From DATEDA01 sp963820965 (GTDB taxonomy: Bacteria; Pseudomonadota; Gammaproteobacteria; Burkholderiales; SG8-39), in contig CAWGCC010000031.1 in the NCBI GenBank assembly GCA_963820965.1, positions 62,001 through 126,000 of the forward strand: a stretch of 64,000 bases of DNA, in the 5' to 3' direction. Position numbers and translations under genes: made by a program. The number at the start of each line of letters is the position of its first letter. Positions within the stretch are counted from its first letter, which is position 1. Under the pieces are notes generated by a model. The model had not been told where the DNA came from. It searched no databases and saw only the letters and a list, made by a program, of their open reading frames with translations. This document shows, one piece after another, positions 29,151 to 39,263 of this stretch.

Positions 29151-30992
29151 GGCGTTGCCTCGGTTGACAGTCGATCCAGCACCGCAACCACCTGGTCGAT
29201 TACGGGCCCCCACTCGCCGGATCGCTGCTGGCGCACAAGTCGGACGCTTGGGTACCACGGCATCGTGTCGCCCGTAAGGAGGTAGCGCCATTCGGCGCTG
29301 AACGGCACCATCACGATCACCGGCTTGCCCAGGGCACCGCCGAGGTGAACCGTCGCGTTGCACACGCTGACGATGACATCCAGGGCCGACGCGAGCGCCG
29401 CAAGCTCGGCGAAGTCAGCCTGCGCGTCGGGCCAATGTTCAACGCGGGCCGCGCCGCGAAGTCGGCCGAGCGCATCGAGATCGTCGGCCACGGGTCCGTG
29501 CTGCAGGCTGACGAACTGCGCCCCGGCGACCCCGAGGACCGGTGACAATGCCTGCAGGGGGAGGGACCGCACGGCGCGGCGCGTCTTCCCCAGTCCACCG
29601 CGCCATGTGATCCCGACCTTGAGTCCGCCACCAAGCGCTGCGAGACGCGCGCGATAGCTGCCAACCCGTTCCGGTTCGGCGCGGAGGTAGCCGGTATGCG
29701 CGGGAAACCGGGCGCGTGAACTGCGATATCGCGATGGTAGGCTTCCGGCCGCGATCTTGACGTCGATCGCGCCAGCACGCTCGAGCCATGGATGCCCCGT
29801 TGCGTGCCGGCCCTCGAACACGGTGGCATCCGGAAACGATGAGCGGAACAAGCGCTCCAGCCGCGGGTCGCACTCGATCACGCACCGTTCGGCCTCGGCG
29901 AGAAGGTCCGGGAAGCAACCGGCGAACATGATCTCGTCGCCGACGCCTTGCTCGGCATAGACGAGCACCGATTTGCCCGCGACGGATCCGCCGTCCCAGT
30001 CGGGGAAGGCAAAGTGCCGGCGCGTCGGTTCGTGGCTGTCGAGACGGGCCTCGTATTCGGGCCAGCCCTGCTCGAAATCCCCGGCCGCGAGCAGATGCAT
30101 CGCGCGCGCGAGCCGGGCGTCCGCCGACGCCGGCTCGGCGGCGACCGCCGCATCGAACTCGCGCCGCGCGCGCTCGAACTCGCCAAGGTCCTGCGCGAGA
30201 TACGCCGCGGTGTAGCGGGCCTCGGCGTGCCCCGGGTGCGACCGCAGCACCGGATCCAGCACATCGACGCCCTCGCGCGCGCGTCCGAGATCGCGAAGCA
30301 CCTTTACGAGATTTACGCGGCGCTGCGGGGCCCGCGCCTGCCGTACGGCAGGCGCGCCGCAGCGTGACTTCCGCCTCCTCGAGACGGTCGAGGTCGCGCA
30401 GGCAAAGCGCATAGTTGGTGAGGAACACGGGGTCGTCTGCTCGAAGGCGGAGCGCCTCGTCGAAATGCTCGAGCGCCTCGTCCGGGCGGCCCACGAGGTG
30501 CAGGGCAATGCCGAGATTCCCGTGCGCCTCGGCGAACTCGGGCCGACGCTTGAGCACCCGGCGCAAGCCGGCGATCGCGTCCATGCAGTGCCCGCTCTCG
30601 ATCAGCAACGCTGCGAGGTCGTTCCGCGCTGCGAGGTGATCGGGCTCGAGCCGCAACGCCTCCTCCAGGACCTGCCTCGCGCCCCGAGTGTCGCCGTTCG
30701 CCTTGAGCGCGGCAGCGAGGACCGCGCGGGCGTCAGCGCTCCAAGGCGCATCTGCGGCGGCTTCGCGCGCGATGCAGACGGCGTCCTCCGGGCGGCTCGC
30801 TCGCAAGACCACGTCGGCAAGCATCAAGCGCAAGTCGAGGCCGGCGTTGTCGATCGCCAACGCTTCGCGTACCCGGCTCTCGGCACCGGCGAGATCACCT
30901 GCCTCGCGGGCACGCGTCGCGTCCGCGAGCGCTCGCGCGATCGACCGCCGGCGCCGATCCCGCACAGCGCTTGCCAGAAGGCCTTTCAGCAT
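29144..30992 (-). pseudogene. TPR-repeat glycosyltransferase, paralogue 2, frameshifted
   Basis: The N-terminal frame from the ATG at 30992 gives five to six TPRs and ends its homology at EEAEVTLRRA. The continuation (RRVNLVKVLRDLGRAREG..., then LVYAEQGVGDEIMFAGC, GLKVGITWRGG, VSVCNATVHLGGALGKPV) is in another frame ending at 29144. The switch falls within about 30330-30360, at a 22-bp palindrome, and corresponds to one extra base. Restored, the protein would be about 615 residues with the same design as paralogues 1 and 3. Because the shift sits on a GC-rich hairpin, a sequencing artefact is likely. Confidence 0.8.
30334..30355. repeat. 22-bp perfect palindrome inside TPR-glycosyltransferase 2
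   Basis: Each arm is 11 bases beginning GCGCCTGCCG, meeting at a central TA. It coincides with the reading-frame break of the surrounding gene. Such a GC-rich hairpin readily causes base-calling slips; it could also be a short insertion. Confidence 0.75.
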
Positions 30993-31040
30993 CGCAGATC
31001 GCCCGCGCGTTCAGGACGCTGCGGCACGAAGGCCGGGGCG

Positions 31041-31745
31041 CTAACCGGAGACGCCGACCGCTCGTGGGGACACACGCTGGGTGACCGCGATCATCCGCTC
31101 GTACTCGCGGCGCCAGGCATCCGCGTAGCCGCACTCGCGATACTCGTTGAAATAGGGCCCGCCGAGCGTGTAGTGCACCAGGGAGACGTCGTCCGAGTGC
31201 TCGTGGTAGCCGACGAGGTGATTCCACCGGCGCGGCAGCTCGCCGACCAGCGTCTCGTCGGCGAGCCACTTGAACTGATGCAGCTCGAGCCCGGTCGCGG
31301 TGCTGACGAAGTCCGGGGTCAGAGCGTGGCAGCGCGCGTTGTTGAACAGCACGACGCTCGACCAGTTCTTCTTCGGATACGTTGTCTGGGTCTGGTTGAG
31401 GAATTTCACGGTCTCGCGCGGACGGTGGTCATGCTTGACGACCATGGCCGCGAATCGATCATCCCGCAGGCCCCAGAGGCGCGCGATGTCGTCGAGAACC
31501 AGCATGTCGCAGTCCATGAAGATGCTCCAGCCTTCGTAGCCGGAGAGATACGGCGTCAGGAAGCGTGTGAACGCAAAGTCGGTGGACTGCAACGGATCCC
31601 GCGGACGCGTGAAAACGCCTTCGAGTTGCGAGAGCATGAGCGGGGCGATGCTGACGGGGACGCTCGCGCGGGCATGGATGCTGTGCGCGAGCACGCTGAA
31701 TGCGATCGCCTCGCGTCGATCGTAGCCGATGAAGACGCGGATCAC
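31041..31745 (-). CDS. GT8-like glycosyltransferase
   Basis: 234 residues. The start RVFIGYDRREAIAFSVLAHSI and the central metal-binding motif FMDCDMLVLDDI (a D-x-D) match small GT-A fold enzymes of the GT8-like type. Later conserved-looking parts are KNWSSVVLFNNARC and the histidine in SLVHYTLGGPYF. It should use a nucleotide sugar in the cytosol; donor and acceptor are unknown. The GTG start at 31745 is one base after the methyltransferase stop, so the two are co-transcribed. Confidence 0.82.
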   Translation of the reverse strand: MIRVFIGYDRREAIAFSVLAHSIHARASVPVSIAPLMLSQLEGVFTRPRDPLQSTDFAFTRFLTPYLSGYEGWSIFMDCDMLVLDDIARLWGLRDDRFAAMVVKHDHRPRETVKFLNQTQTTYPKKNWSSVVLFNNARCHALTPDFVSTATGLELHQFKWLADETLVGELPRRWNHLVGYHEHSDDVSLVHYTLGGPYFNEYRECGYADAWRREYERMIAVTQRVSPRAVGVSG

Positions 31746-31746
31746 T

Positions 31747-32427
31747 TCAACACTCGATACTGTTGAACACCCGATCGATCAGCGGCCCACCGTCGATTCC
31801 GTCCGCCGGCGCGTGCGCGGCGAGCTCCCACTGGATGCCGGGATGCCGCGGAGCGATGCCCTCGAAGAGGTCTTTCCACCACTCCGGCGGCCGGATGGTG
31901 CAGTGTGCGTTCTCGCCGTTCGGCAGGCGCTTCTTCGCCCGATAGCACGCGACGTTGGCGTACACGAACCGGCTCGCATAGCCGAAGAGCTCCTCGACGA
32001 CCCAGGCTACGTCCTCCTCGGGAACATGCTCGAGCACGTCGGTGCAGATCACCCCGTCGAACTTGCCCTGCGGGAGCGCCGAGAGCGGCGGATAGCTCGG
32101 ATCGTAACAATGGACGTAATCGACGCCCCAGTAGTCGACGATGCTCTCGACGACATCCCCGCCCGGGAGCCTGACGTCGCGCTGGTCGTATTGCCGGCCT
32201 TTGCCGCTGCCGTAGTCGAGCAGGTTGAGGGCGCCCGTCCGTTCGATGAGACGCTTGATGCGGGGTGCCTGCGGCGGCAGGCTGAGGCCCGGGAAGGTCT
32301 GCTCGGGAGGGACGCCGAGGAACTTCTCGCCCTCGGCATGCATGCGACGGTACATTTCCGCCAACTCGCGATACCGAAGGCTGGGGTTTGCCCGGCTGAA
32401 GCTCACGTGCGTATGCTCGATCGGCAA
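31747..32427 (-). CDS. class I SAM-dependent methyltransferase
   Basis: 226 residues. Motif I is LNLLDYGSGKGRQYD, with acidic motif II near YVHCYDPSYPPL and motif IV GVICTDVLEHVPEED, the pattern of a Rossmann-fold methyltransferase. The set CTDVLEHV is common in small-molecule or sugar methyltransferases linked to surface polysaccharide clusters. It lies between the third TPR-glycosyltransferase (11 bp upstream) and the GT8-like gene (1 bp downstream), so it probably modifies the same glycan. Confidence 0.85.
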   Translation of the reverse strand: MPIEHTHVSFSRANPSLRYRELAEMYRRMHAEGEKFLGVPPEQTFPGLSLPPQAPRIKRLIERTGALNLLDYGSGKGRQYDQRDVRLPGGDVVESIVDYWGVDYVHCYDPSYPPLSALPQGKFDGVICTDVLEHVPEEDVAWVVEELFGYASRFVYANVACYRAKKRLPNGENAHCTIRPPEWWKDLFEGIAPRHPGIQWELAAHAPADGIDGGPLIDRVFNSIEC

Positions 32428-32438
32428 AGGACAATAAA

Positions 32439-34208
32439 CTAAGGCGCTCGGCGCAAGGCCGCGAGTTCATTTTTCACGCGCCCGATCAGCTCCGCCCAAC
32501 CATATGGCGACTTCTGCCTGAGAATCCTCACCGTCGGATACCATGGCATCACGTCCCAGTAAAGCCCGTACCGCCACTCGGGGCTGAAGGGCGCCACCAC
32601 CCACACCGGCCGGCCAAGGGCGCCGCCGAGATGGATCAGCGCGGTGCAGACGCTGACGGTCAGGTCGAGGGCGCAGAGAAGCGCTGCCGTCTCGTCGTAG
32701 TCCGCGATCGCTTCGGGCCAGTGGTGCACCTTCGCGCCGGCCGCGGCCGACAGCGCGCGCGCCTCGTCCTCGGTCGCGTCGTACTGCAGGCTCACCCACT
32801 CTATCCCCGGCTCACGGAGTAGATCGACCAGGTGCTCGGCGTCGGGACTGCGCAGCTTGCTGCGCGTCTTCGCGGTGCCGCCGCGCCACGACAGCCCGAC
32901 CTTCGGCCCCGGCCCGAGCGCCTCGAGCCGCGACCGCCACACGCTCACCCGGGCAGGATCAGCCTTGAGGTACCCGCGGTGCGGCGGGAACTCGGTCAGC
33001 GACCGTCGAAATCGAAGCGGCAAGCTCCCCGCGGGGATGTAACCACCGAGCTCAGGGAACTCGGCGAGCCAACCAGGCACCTCCAGCGGCGTCCCCTGCC
33101 GCACCGACGCCTGCGGGAACGAACGGCGGAAAAGGCGTTCCAGCTTGGGGTGGCACTCGATGACGCAGCGCGCGCCCAGCGCCAGCAGGTCGGGGATGCA
33201 GGACGCAAACATGATCTCGTCACCGAGCCCCTGTTCCGCCGTGACTAGAACCGCGCCGCCGGGCAGCGTCTGGCCGTCCCATCGCGGCAACGTCAAGGGT
33301 CGTTTCGGCGCGTCCTCCGAGATGAACCGGAGTTCGTAGTCGGGCCATCCCTCCTCGAAGCGACCGGCGAGCAGCAATGCGAGCGATCGATGCCAACGGT
33401 GGACCGGGTTGTGCGGCTCGAGCGCGAGCGCTCTGTCATAGGCCGCGAGGGCCTCCGGGATGCGACCCAGATCCTGCAGGGCGATGCCCATGTTGCCGTA
33501 TAGGTCCGCTCCATCACCGCCCGCGCGGATCGCCCGCTCGAACGCGTCCGCGGCGCCAGTCGCGTCCAGGTCGCGCTTGAGGCGAGCGAACCCGACGACC
33601 TCGAGCGCGAGGGCATGCGCGGGCGCGGCTGGCGGGACGCGATCCGCGTGCGACACGAGCCGGTCCCAGAGCTCGGGATGCTTCGGCGCGAGGGGAACGT
33701 AGGCCCTGAGGGCATCCGCGAACGATGGTTCGAGCGCGAGCACCTCGTCTAGGCAGACAGCCGCGTCGGCAACCACCCCCCTTTGCAGGAGCGCCAAGGC
33801 GAGGTTGTACCAAACGCCAGCCTGCGCGCGGTCCATCGCGAGCGACCTCCGGTACTCGGCCTCGGCCGCCACCGGGTCGCCGAGAAGCTGAAGGACATTG
33901 CCCAGGGCCGCGCGCGCCACCGGAGAGTCTCGCCGCGCGAGCGAGCGGGACACCATCACCCTCGCCTCTTCGAGGCGGCCGGTCCGAGCGAGCGCCTGGC
34001 CCGCGAGGTGCAGCGTTTCCGCCGGCGCGTCTCCTCGCGACGCGTGGGGAGCGAGGATCTGGACCGCGCGCTCGATCTGCCCCGCATCGAGCGCAGTCCG
34101 CGCCGACAGCTCCCACTCCGGTTCGCGGTTCCCCGCGGACCGCCGACGGGCCGTAATGGCCGAGCTCTGAAGCGCGCTTCCGACCTGTTTCAGCAGTCGC
34201 GCCAGCAC
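32439..34208 (-). CDS. TPR-repeat glycosyltransferase, paralogue 3
   Basis: 589 residues from the GTG at 34208, chosen because both paralogues begin with a similar short hydrophobic stretch (LARLLKQVGSALQ here). TPRs cover about 50-300 (AQAGVWYNLALALLQRG; GADLYGNMGIALQDLGR). The catalytic part has LVTAEQGLGDEIMFASC, GPKVGLSWRGG and VSVCTALIHLGGALGRPV, followed by SPEWRYGLYWDVMPWYPTVRILRQ. It is intact, unlike paralogue 2, and heads the run of five minus-strand genes down to paralogue 1. Upstream in-frame sequence to 34406 has no homology. Confidence 0.85.
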   Translation of the reverse strand: MLARLLKQVGSALQSSAITARRRSAGNREPEWELSARTALDAGQIERAVQILAPHASRGDAPAETLHLAGQALARTGRLEEARVMVSRSLARRDSPVARAALGNVLQLLGDPVAAEAEYRRSLAMDRAQAGVWYNLALALLQRGVVADAAVCLDEVLALEPSFADALRAYVPLAPKHPELWDRLVSHADRVPPAAPAHALALEVVGFARLKRDLDATGAADAFERAIRAGGDGADLYGNMGIALQDLGRIPEALAAYDRALALEPHNPVHRWHRSLALLLAGRFEEGWPDYELRFISEDAPKRPLTLPRWDGQTLPGGAVLVTAEQGLGDEIMFASCIPDLLALGARCVIECHPKLERLFRRSFPQASVRQGTPLEVPGWLAEFPELGGYIPAGSLPLRFRRSLTEFPPHRGYLKADPARVSVWRSRLEALGPGPKVGLSWRGGTAKTRSKLRSPDAEHLVDLLREPGIEWVSLQYDATEDEARALSAAAGAKVHHWPEAIADYDETAALLCALDLTVSVCTALIHLGGALGRPVWVVAPFSPEWRYGLYWDVMPWYPTVRILRQKSPYGWAELIGRVKNELAALRRAP

Positions 34209-34429
34209 GCGGGAACCCGCCGGAGAAATGACACAAGGAACATCAAGCAAGTCTAGGTCGAACTGCGAAATCTTACTCGCCCGACCTCGCTCGAAAGCGG
34301 ACGAATCGCCCGCTCGGCGATACTCGAATGCTAGAATTGTCGGCGGGATTGCGCGCGGGGAGGAAACGGGGTCTGCCGCGGTGCCGCAGCGCCGGATCGC
34401 CGGCACAACTCGCGAAGGAGACTACGGAC

Positions 34430-34783
34430 ATGGGGTTGCTCTCCCTGTTCTCCAACGGGAAGATCGCCAGCTTCGCCAAGGAGCTTGCAGAGGGCCTCTC
34501 GAAACGGTATCCGCCGGCGCTGGACATCGGGCCGGAGAAGCGGGTTTCGCAGGCGCGCCTCACGCGCGTGCTCGAGGAAACGCTCATGAAGGCCACCGAG
34601 TTCCAGCGCGAACACAAGCTAGGCACGTTCGGCAAGGCCAAGCTCGGCAACGAGTTCAAGTGGCAGTTGAAGGAGCTCGGGTACACGGAGCGGTTCATCG
34701 AGATCGCCACCGAAGGCCTGATGGTTTACGTTACGCGCGGCCCGTCTGACCCGGGGCCATCGTCGGCCCCCAAGCAACAGTAG
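34430..34783 (+). CDS. small protein of unknown function
   Basis: 117 residues from the ATG at 34430, with GGAG eight to eleven bases upstream. It is largely helical and Lys/Glu-rich (EEKLMKATEFQREHKLGTFGKAK region), without signal peptide or membrane segment. I do not recognise the family. The Ser/Pro-rich tail is probably disordered. It is divergent from TPR-glycosyltransferase 3 and convergent with the HD-GYP gene. Confidence 0.7.
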   Translation: MGLLSLFSNGKIASFAKELAEGLSKRYPPALDIGPEKRVSQARLTRVLEETLMKATEFQREHKLGTFGKAKLGNEFKWQLKELGYTERFIEIATEGLMVYVTRGPSDPGPSSAPKQQ

Positions 34784-34796
34784 CCGCGTCGCGCCG

Positions 34797-36503
34797 CTAC
34801 GGCACGTACCCCGGGATCTTCGACTCGTCGACGCGGTCGATCTGCTCCGCGTCGAGGAATTGCTCCGCGTACTTGAGGTACACACGCTTGCGGATGAAGA
34901 TGTCGAAGAGATCCGGGTCGATGTGGCCGTTCAGCCGGAACTTGCCGAGGATGTGGAGCGACTCGGAAAGGGTCTTGCCCTTCTTGTAGGGTCGGTCCTT
35001 GGCGGTCAGGGCCTCGAAGATGTCGGCGATGCCCATGACCCGGGCCTGCACCGACATCTGGTCGCGCGTGAGGCCGCGCGGATAGCCCTTCCCGTCCATG
35101 CGCTCGTGGTGGCCGCCGGCGTACTCGGGGACGTTGCGCAGGTGCTTGGGCCAGGGTAGCGCCTCGAGCATCTTGATCGTCGAGACGATGTGGTGGTTGA
35201 TGATCTCGCGCTCTTCCTGGGTGAGCGTGCCGCGCGAGATGGTGAGGTTCTCCAGCTCGTCGTCCGTGAGGAAGTCCGCGGTGTTGCCGATCGGATCGCG
35301 CCATTTGTAGCCGAGACCGATCTGGGCCACGCGGTCCTGCTCCTCCTTCGACATCGACTCGGCTCCGATATTGCACCGGCGCAGGAACTTGCGGTCCTCC
35401 TCGATCTGGCGCACCGTATCGCGCAGCTCCTCGTCGATCGCGTAGGTGCGGTCGCGGCGGGTGATCTCGTCCAGTCCGGCCGAGCGCACGAGCTCGAGCT
35501 TCTTGTTGAGCGCGTCGATCTCGGCGTCGCGCTTGAGGACCTCGAACCGGGTGTCGATCAGGTTGACGCGGTCGAAGATCGTCTCGAGCTTCGTCGCCTT
35601 GTCGACGACGTGGACAGGCGTCGTGATCTTGCCGCAGTCATGGAGCAGGCCGGCTATCCGCAGCTCGTACCTGTCCTTCTCGGTCATCGCGAACCCGGAT
35701 AGCGGGCCCTCGAGCGTGTCGTTCACCGCCTCGGCCAGCATCATCGTCAGCTGCGGGACCCGCTGGCAGTGCCCGCCGGTGTAGGGCGATTTCTCGTCGA
35801 TCGCCTCGTTGATCATGTTGATGAACGACTCGAACAGGTGCTCGAGCTGGTTGATCAGCGCGCGGTTGGTCAGCGCGATCGCCGCCTGCGAAGCGAGCGA
35901 TTCGGCGAGCCGCTGGTCGGAGGGCGAGAACGGGACGATCTCCGTCGTGTCCGGATCCTGGCAGTTGATGAGCTGCAGGACGCCGATGATCTCGGCCTCG
36001 TGGTTCTTCATCGGCACCGTCAGGAACGACTGCGAGCGGTAGCCGGTCTTCTGGTCGAACGCGCGCGTGCCCGAGAAATCGAAGCCCTCTTCGGTGTACG
36101 CATCCGCGATGTTGACGGTCTGGCCGGTGAGCGCCGCGAAGGCCGCCACCATCGAGGTGTTCGGATCGCCGTTCTTGAAGAGTTGGATCGGGTAGAACGG
36201 GATGGGGTTGCCGGTCGTGCCGCCCATCGCGATTTCGAGCGAGGCGGTCCGCACGATCTCGAATCGCAGCACCTGCGCGGCGCCCTCGCTCTCGACCAGG
36301 TACAGGGTGCCGCCGTCCGCCCGGGTGATGGTCTTGACCGCGAGCAGGATCTTCTCCAGCAGCGCGTTGAGGTTCTTCTCGAGCGAGAGCGCGGCGCCGA
36401 TCTCGTTCAGCTGGTCGAGCCGCCGGAAGAGATCGACGGGTGAGTCGGCGCTGCGCCGCTCCGGATCGCGGTCGACCGCGACGAGACTGGGTACGGTGCT
36501 CAT
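34797..36503 (-). CDS. GAF and HD-GYP domain protein, putative cyclic-di-GMP phosphodiesterase
   Basis: 568 residues. A GAF domain occupies about 25-215 (FLTVPMKNHEAEIIGVLQLIN). The HD-GYP domain follows, with HDCGK at 288-292 and the signature HHERMDGKGYPRG at 465-477. HD-GYP proteins hydrolyse cyclic di-GMP; GAF usually binds a small ligand. About 140 residues separate the HD motif from the next conserved His pair (INHH, about 436), an insertion that contains a coiled-coil-like EIDALNKKLELVR stretch. Its GAF resembles that of the GspE-like ATPase 140 bp upstream. Confidence 0.92.
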   Translation of the reverse strand: MSTVPSLVAVDRDPERRSADSPVDLFRRLDQLNEIGAALSLEKNLNALLEKILLAVKTITRADGGTLYLVESEGAAQVLRFEIVRTASLEIAMGGTTGNPIPFYPIQLFKNGDPNTSMVAAFAALTGQTVNIADAYTEEGFDFSGTRAFDQKTGYRSQSFLTVPMKNHEAEIIGVLQLINCQDPDTTEIVPFSPSDQRLAESLASQAAIALTNRALINQLEHLFESFINMINEAIDEKSPYTGGHCQRVPQLTMMLAEAVNDTLEGPLSGFAMTEKDRYELRIAGLLHDCGKITTPVHVVDKATKLETIFDRVNLIDTRFEVLKRDAEIDALNKKLELVRSAGLDEITRRDRTYAIDEELRDTVRQIEEDRKFLRRCNIGAESMSKEEQDRVAQIGLGYKWRDPIGNTADFLTDDELENLTISRGTLTQEEREIINHHIVSTIKMLEALPWPKHLRNVPEYAGGHHERMDGKGYPRGLTRDQMSVQARVMGIADIFEALTAKDRPYKKGKTLSESLHILGKFRLNGHIDPDLFDIFIRKRVYLKYAEQFLDAEQIDRVDESKIPGYVP

Positions 36504-36643
36504 GGGGAAGGGGCTGCCTCGATCAGTTCGGTCGGCCCGACGACGCCGGGGACATGCAAGGGGGCGTGCCCCCTTGTTCCAGCGCGGATCCGCTTGCTCG
36601 CAAAAGCGCTCTTCTACCGCGTGTCATCGCTTCGCGGAGGCGG

Positions 36644-39007
36644 CTACTTGATGCACACCGCGCGGACCTGGGCCATGTCGGTGACGCCCTGCATGACCTT
36701 CTCGATGCCGTCCATCTTCAGCGTGCGCATCCCTTCCTCGAGCGCGGTCGCGAGCATCTCCGCCACGCGCGCGTGCTCCTGGATGTTCTTCTTGATCGCG
36801 TCGGTGCCGACGAGCAATTCGTGGAGGCCGAGCCGTCCCTTGTAGCCGGTGTTCGAGCAGGCGTCGCAGCCCGCCTTGCGATAGAAGGTGAACTGGCCTT
36901 TCTCGTCGGCGTAGGTCTTGGCGAGGTCCTTGTAGACGCGCTCGTACGCCGACTTCGCGTCCTTCTTGAAGTCGGCCGTGTTGAGCAGCTCCTGGCAGTA
37001 TTCCTGCAGCAGCCCCTTGATCTCGTCGGCCGCGGGGCTGTAGGGCTGCTTGCATTTCCCGCACAGGCGCTTCGCGAGCCGCTGCGCCAGGATGCCGAGC
37101 AGCGCGTCGGCGAAGTTGAACGGGTCCATTCCCATGTCGAGCAGGCGGACGATTGATTCGGGCGCGCTGTTCGTGTGCAGCGTGGCGAACACGAGGTGGC
37201 CGGTGAGCGAGGCCTCGATGCCGATCGATGTGGTCTCCTTGTCGCGCATCTCGCCGACCATGATGATGTCCGGATCGGCGCGCAGGAACGCCTTCATCAC
37301 CGTCGCGAAATCGAGCCCGGCCTTGCGGTTCACCTGCACCTGGCGCAGGCCCTTCTGCGTGATCTCGACCGGGTCCTCCGCGGTCCAGATCTTGGTGTCC
37401 GGGGTGTTGAGGTGGCCGAGCACCGAGTGCAGGGTCGTCGTCTTGCCGGAGCCGGTCGGCCCGCAGCAGAAGAAGATGCCGTAGGGGTTCTCGATGACCG
37501 CCTTAAGGCGCGGCAGGTTGTGCGGCGTGAGCCCCAGCTTGTCGAGCGGGATCGGCTCGCCCGCGGCGAGGATACGCATCACGATGTCCTCGACGCCGCC
37601 CTGCACCGGGATCGTCGCCACGCGCAGCTCGATGTCGAGCGGCCCGAACTTCTTGAACTTGATCTTGCCGTCCTGCGGCTTGCGACGCTCCGAGATGTCG
37701 AGGTCGCACATGATCTTCAGGCGCGCCACCAGCGCGCTCCGGTACGAGGCCGGGACCTCGATGTAGGGCACGAGCGACCCGTCCTTGCGGAAGCGGATCT
37801 CGGTCTTGGCCTTGCCCGGATAGGACTCGATGTGGATGTCGGAGGCGCCCTGGTGGTAGGCGTCGACGATGATCTTGTTCACCAGCTTGACGAGCTCGTT
37901 GTCGGCCGCGGCCGAGAGGTCGTCGGTCGCGCTCGAGTCGCCCTCCTCGTCGGTCCCCAGTCCCTCGAGCAGGTCGCCGATGTCGCCGAGGTCCGCCGCT
38001 GCGCCGAAGAACGCGTCGAGCGTGTCCTTGAACTCCTTCAGCGTGGTGACGCAGTACTTGATCCGCGCTTTCGGGAAGATGTTGTTGACGACCTTCGACG
38101 CCTTGACCCGCTCCGGGTCCAGGCACATCACCAGCAATCCTTGCGGGTTCTCCTCGAGCGGGCACCACTGGTGCTCGGCGACGTACTCCCGCTTGAGGTT
38201 CCTCAGCAGGTCCACCGTCTTGACGCGGTCCGGCTTGAACGGCTCGTACGGGACGCCGAAGTACTTGGCGAGCGCCTGGCCGATCGAGCTCGGCTTGACG
38301 CTGAACTCCTCCACGAGGACGGTCTCGATGTCGAGTGCTTTCTTCCGCGCGTTGCGCGCCGCGGCCTCGAGCTCGGCCGCCGAGATCATGGCATCGGCGA
38401 CGAGGAAGTCGTACTTCGACTTCGGGATCGCGAGCTTCGAGCGCTGCTTGAGCGCGATCGCGAGCGTCTTGCACAGCTCGATCATGCCCTCTTCGGCGAG
38501 CGGGCCGAACGGCACGCCGGCCTTGTTGTTGATCAGCTGGACGACGCCGAGAAGATCGCCGGTGGGCGCGTCCAGGATCGGCGCTACCAGCATCTGCTTG
38601 GTCCGGTAGCCGGTGCGCTTGTCGACCTCCTGCAGGAAGCGCAGGTTGGGGTTGTGGCTCCTGAGCTCGCCCTCGTCGTAGACGTCCTTGAGATTGAGCA
38701 TCTTCCGCGACATCCCGGCGTATCCGGCGAGCGAGTGCTCGGCGAGCGGGAGCTTGAGATCGCGGAAGGAATTGAGGCCGGTCTTGACCTTCGAGATGAT
38801 CGATGCCCTGTCCTCGCTGGTGACGTAGATCGTGAGCCGGTCGGCGCCGAAGAGGCTGCAGATGTCGGCCGACACCTCCAGCATGATCTCGTCGACGTTG
38901 TTGGTGGCGTGGATCCGGTTGGTGACGGTCTGCAGCGTCTTCTGAAATGCGAGCCGGCTGTTGACGTCGCCCGCGGCGGTGGAATGGGGGCTCAGCACTG
39001 CGCTCAT
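36644..39007 (-). CDS. GAF domain fused to a GspE/PilB-type secretion ATPase
   Basis: 787 residues from the ATG at 39007. GAF domain at about 20-190, then the N-terminal MshEN/T2SSE domain (about 195-335), then the ATPase with Walker A GPTGSGKT (516-523), Walker B DPDIIMVGEMRD and a C-terminal Cys4 zinc site (CGKC...CDAC). Family members power assembly of type II secretion systems or type IV pili. The GAF fusion suggests ligand control. No other secretion or pilus assembly gene is adjacent; it sits instead in a signalling block, so the machine it drives is unknown. Confidence 0.9.
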   Translation of the reverse strand: MSAVLSPHSTAAGDVNSRLAFQKTLQTVTNRIHATNNVDEIMLEVSADICSLFGADRLTIYVTSEDRASIISKVKTGLNSFRDLKLPLAEHSLAGYAGMSRKMLNLKDVYDEGELRSHNPNLRFLQEVDKRTGYRTKQMLVAPILDAPTGDLLGVVQLINNKAGVPFGPLAEEGMIELCKTLAIALKQRSKLAIPKSKYDFLVADAMISAAELEAAARNARKKALDIETVLVEEFSVKPSSIGQALAKYFGVPYEPFKPDRVKTVDLLRNLKREYVAEHQWCPLEENPQGLLVMCLDPERVKASKVVNNIFPKARIKYCVTTLKEFKDTLDAFFGAAADLGDIGDLLEGLGTDEEGDSSATDDLSAAADNELVKLVNKIIVDAYHQGASDIHIESYPGKAKTEIRFRKDGSLVPYIEVPASYRSALVARLKIMCDLDISERRKPQDGKIKFKKFGPLDIELRVATIPVQGGVEDIVMRILAAGEPIPLDKLGLTPHNLPRLKAVIENPYGIFFCCGPTGSGKTTTLHSVLGHLNTPDTKIWTAEDPVEITQKGLRQVQVNRKAGLDFATVMKAFLRADPDIIMVGEMRDKETTSIGIEASLTGHLVFATLHTNSAPESIVRLLDMGMDPFNFADALLGILAQRLAKRLCGKCKQPYSPAADEIKGLLQEYCQELLNTADFKKDAKSAYERVYKDLAKTYADEKGQFTFYRKAGCDACSNTGYKGRLGLHELLVGTDAIKKNIQEHARVAEMLATALEEGMRTLKMDGIEKVMQGVTDMAQVRAVCIK

Positions 39008-39263
39008 GGCGTTACGTCCTGTCGGATGACCGTCGATACCGTCGCCGCGCCGCCTGGCCCGGACGACCCGACGCCCGGCCGGGCGTCCGCGCGCAGGCCG
39101 GGGCAAGTGCGGAATTTAGCGTCCGCTCCGCGCGCCAGCAACGACGCGGCGCCTGGGCTTGCGGCTTTTTTCAAGCGAAACAATGACCCTCGAGCATGGT
39201 CCGGGTGCGGCCGCGCCCGGCATCGGGGCGCTCGCATGCAAGACCCGGGCCGGGCGTGTCGGG

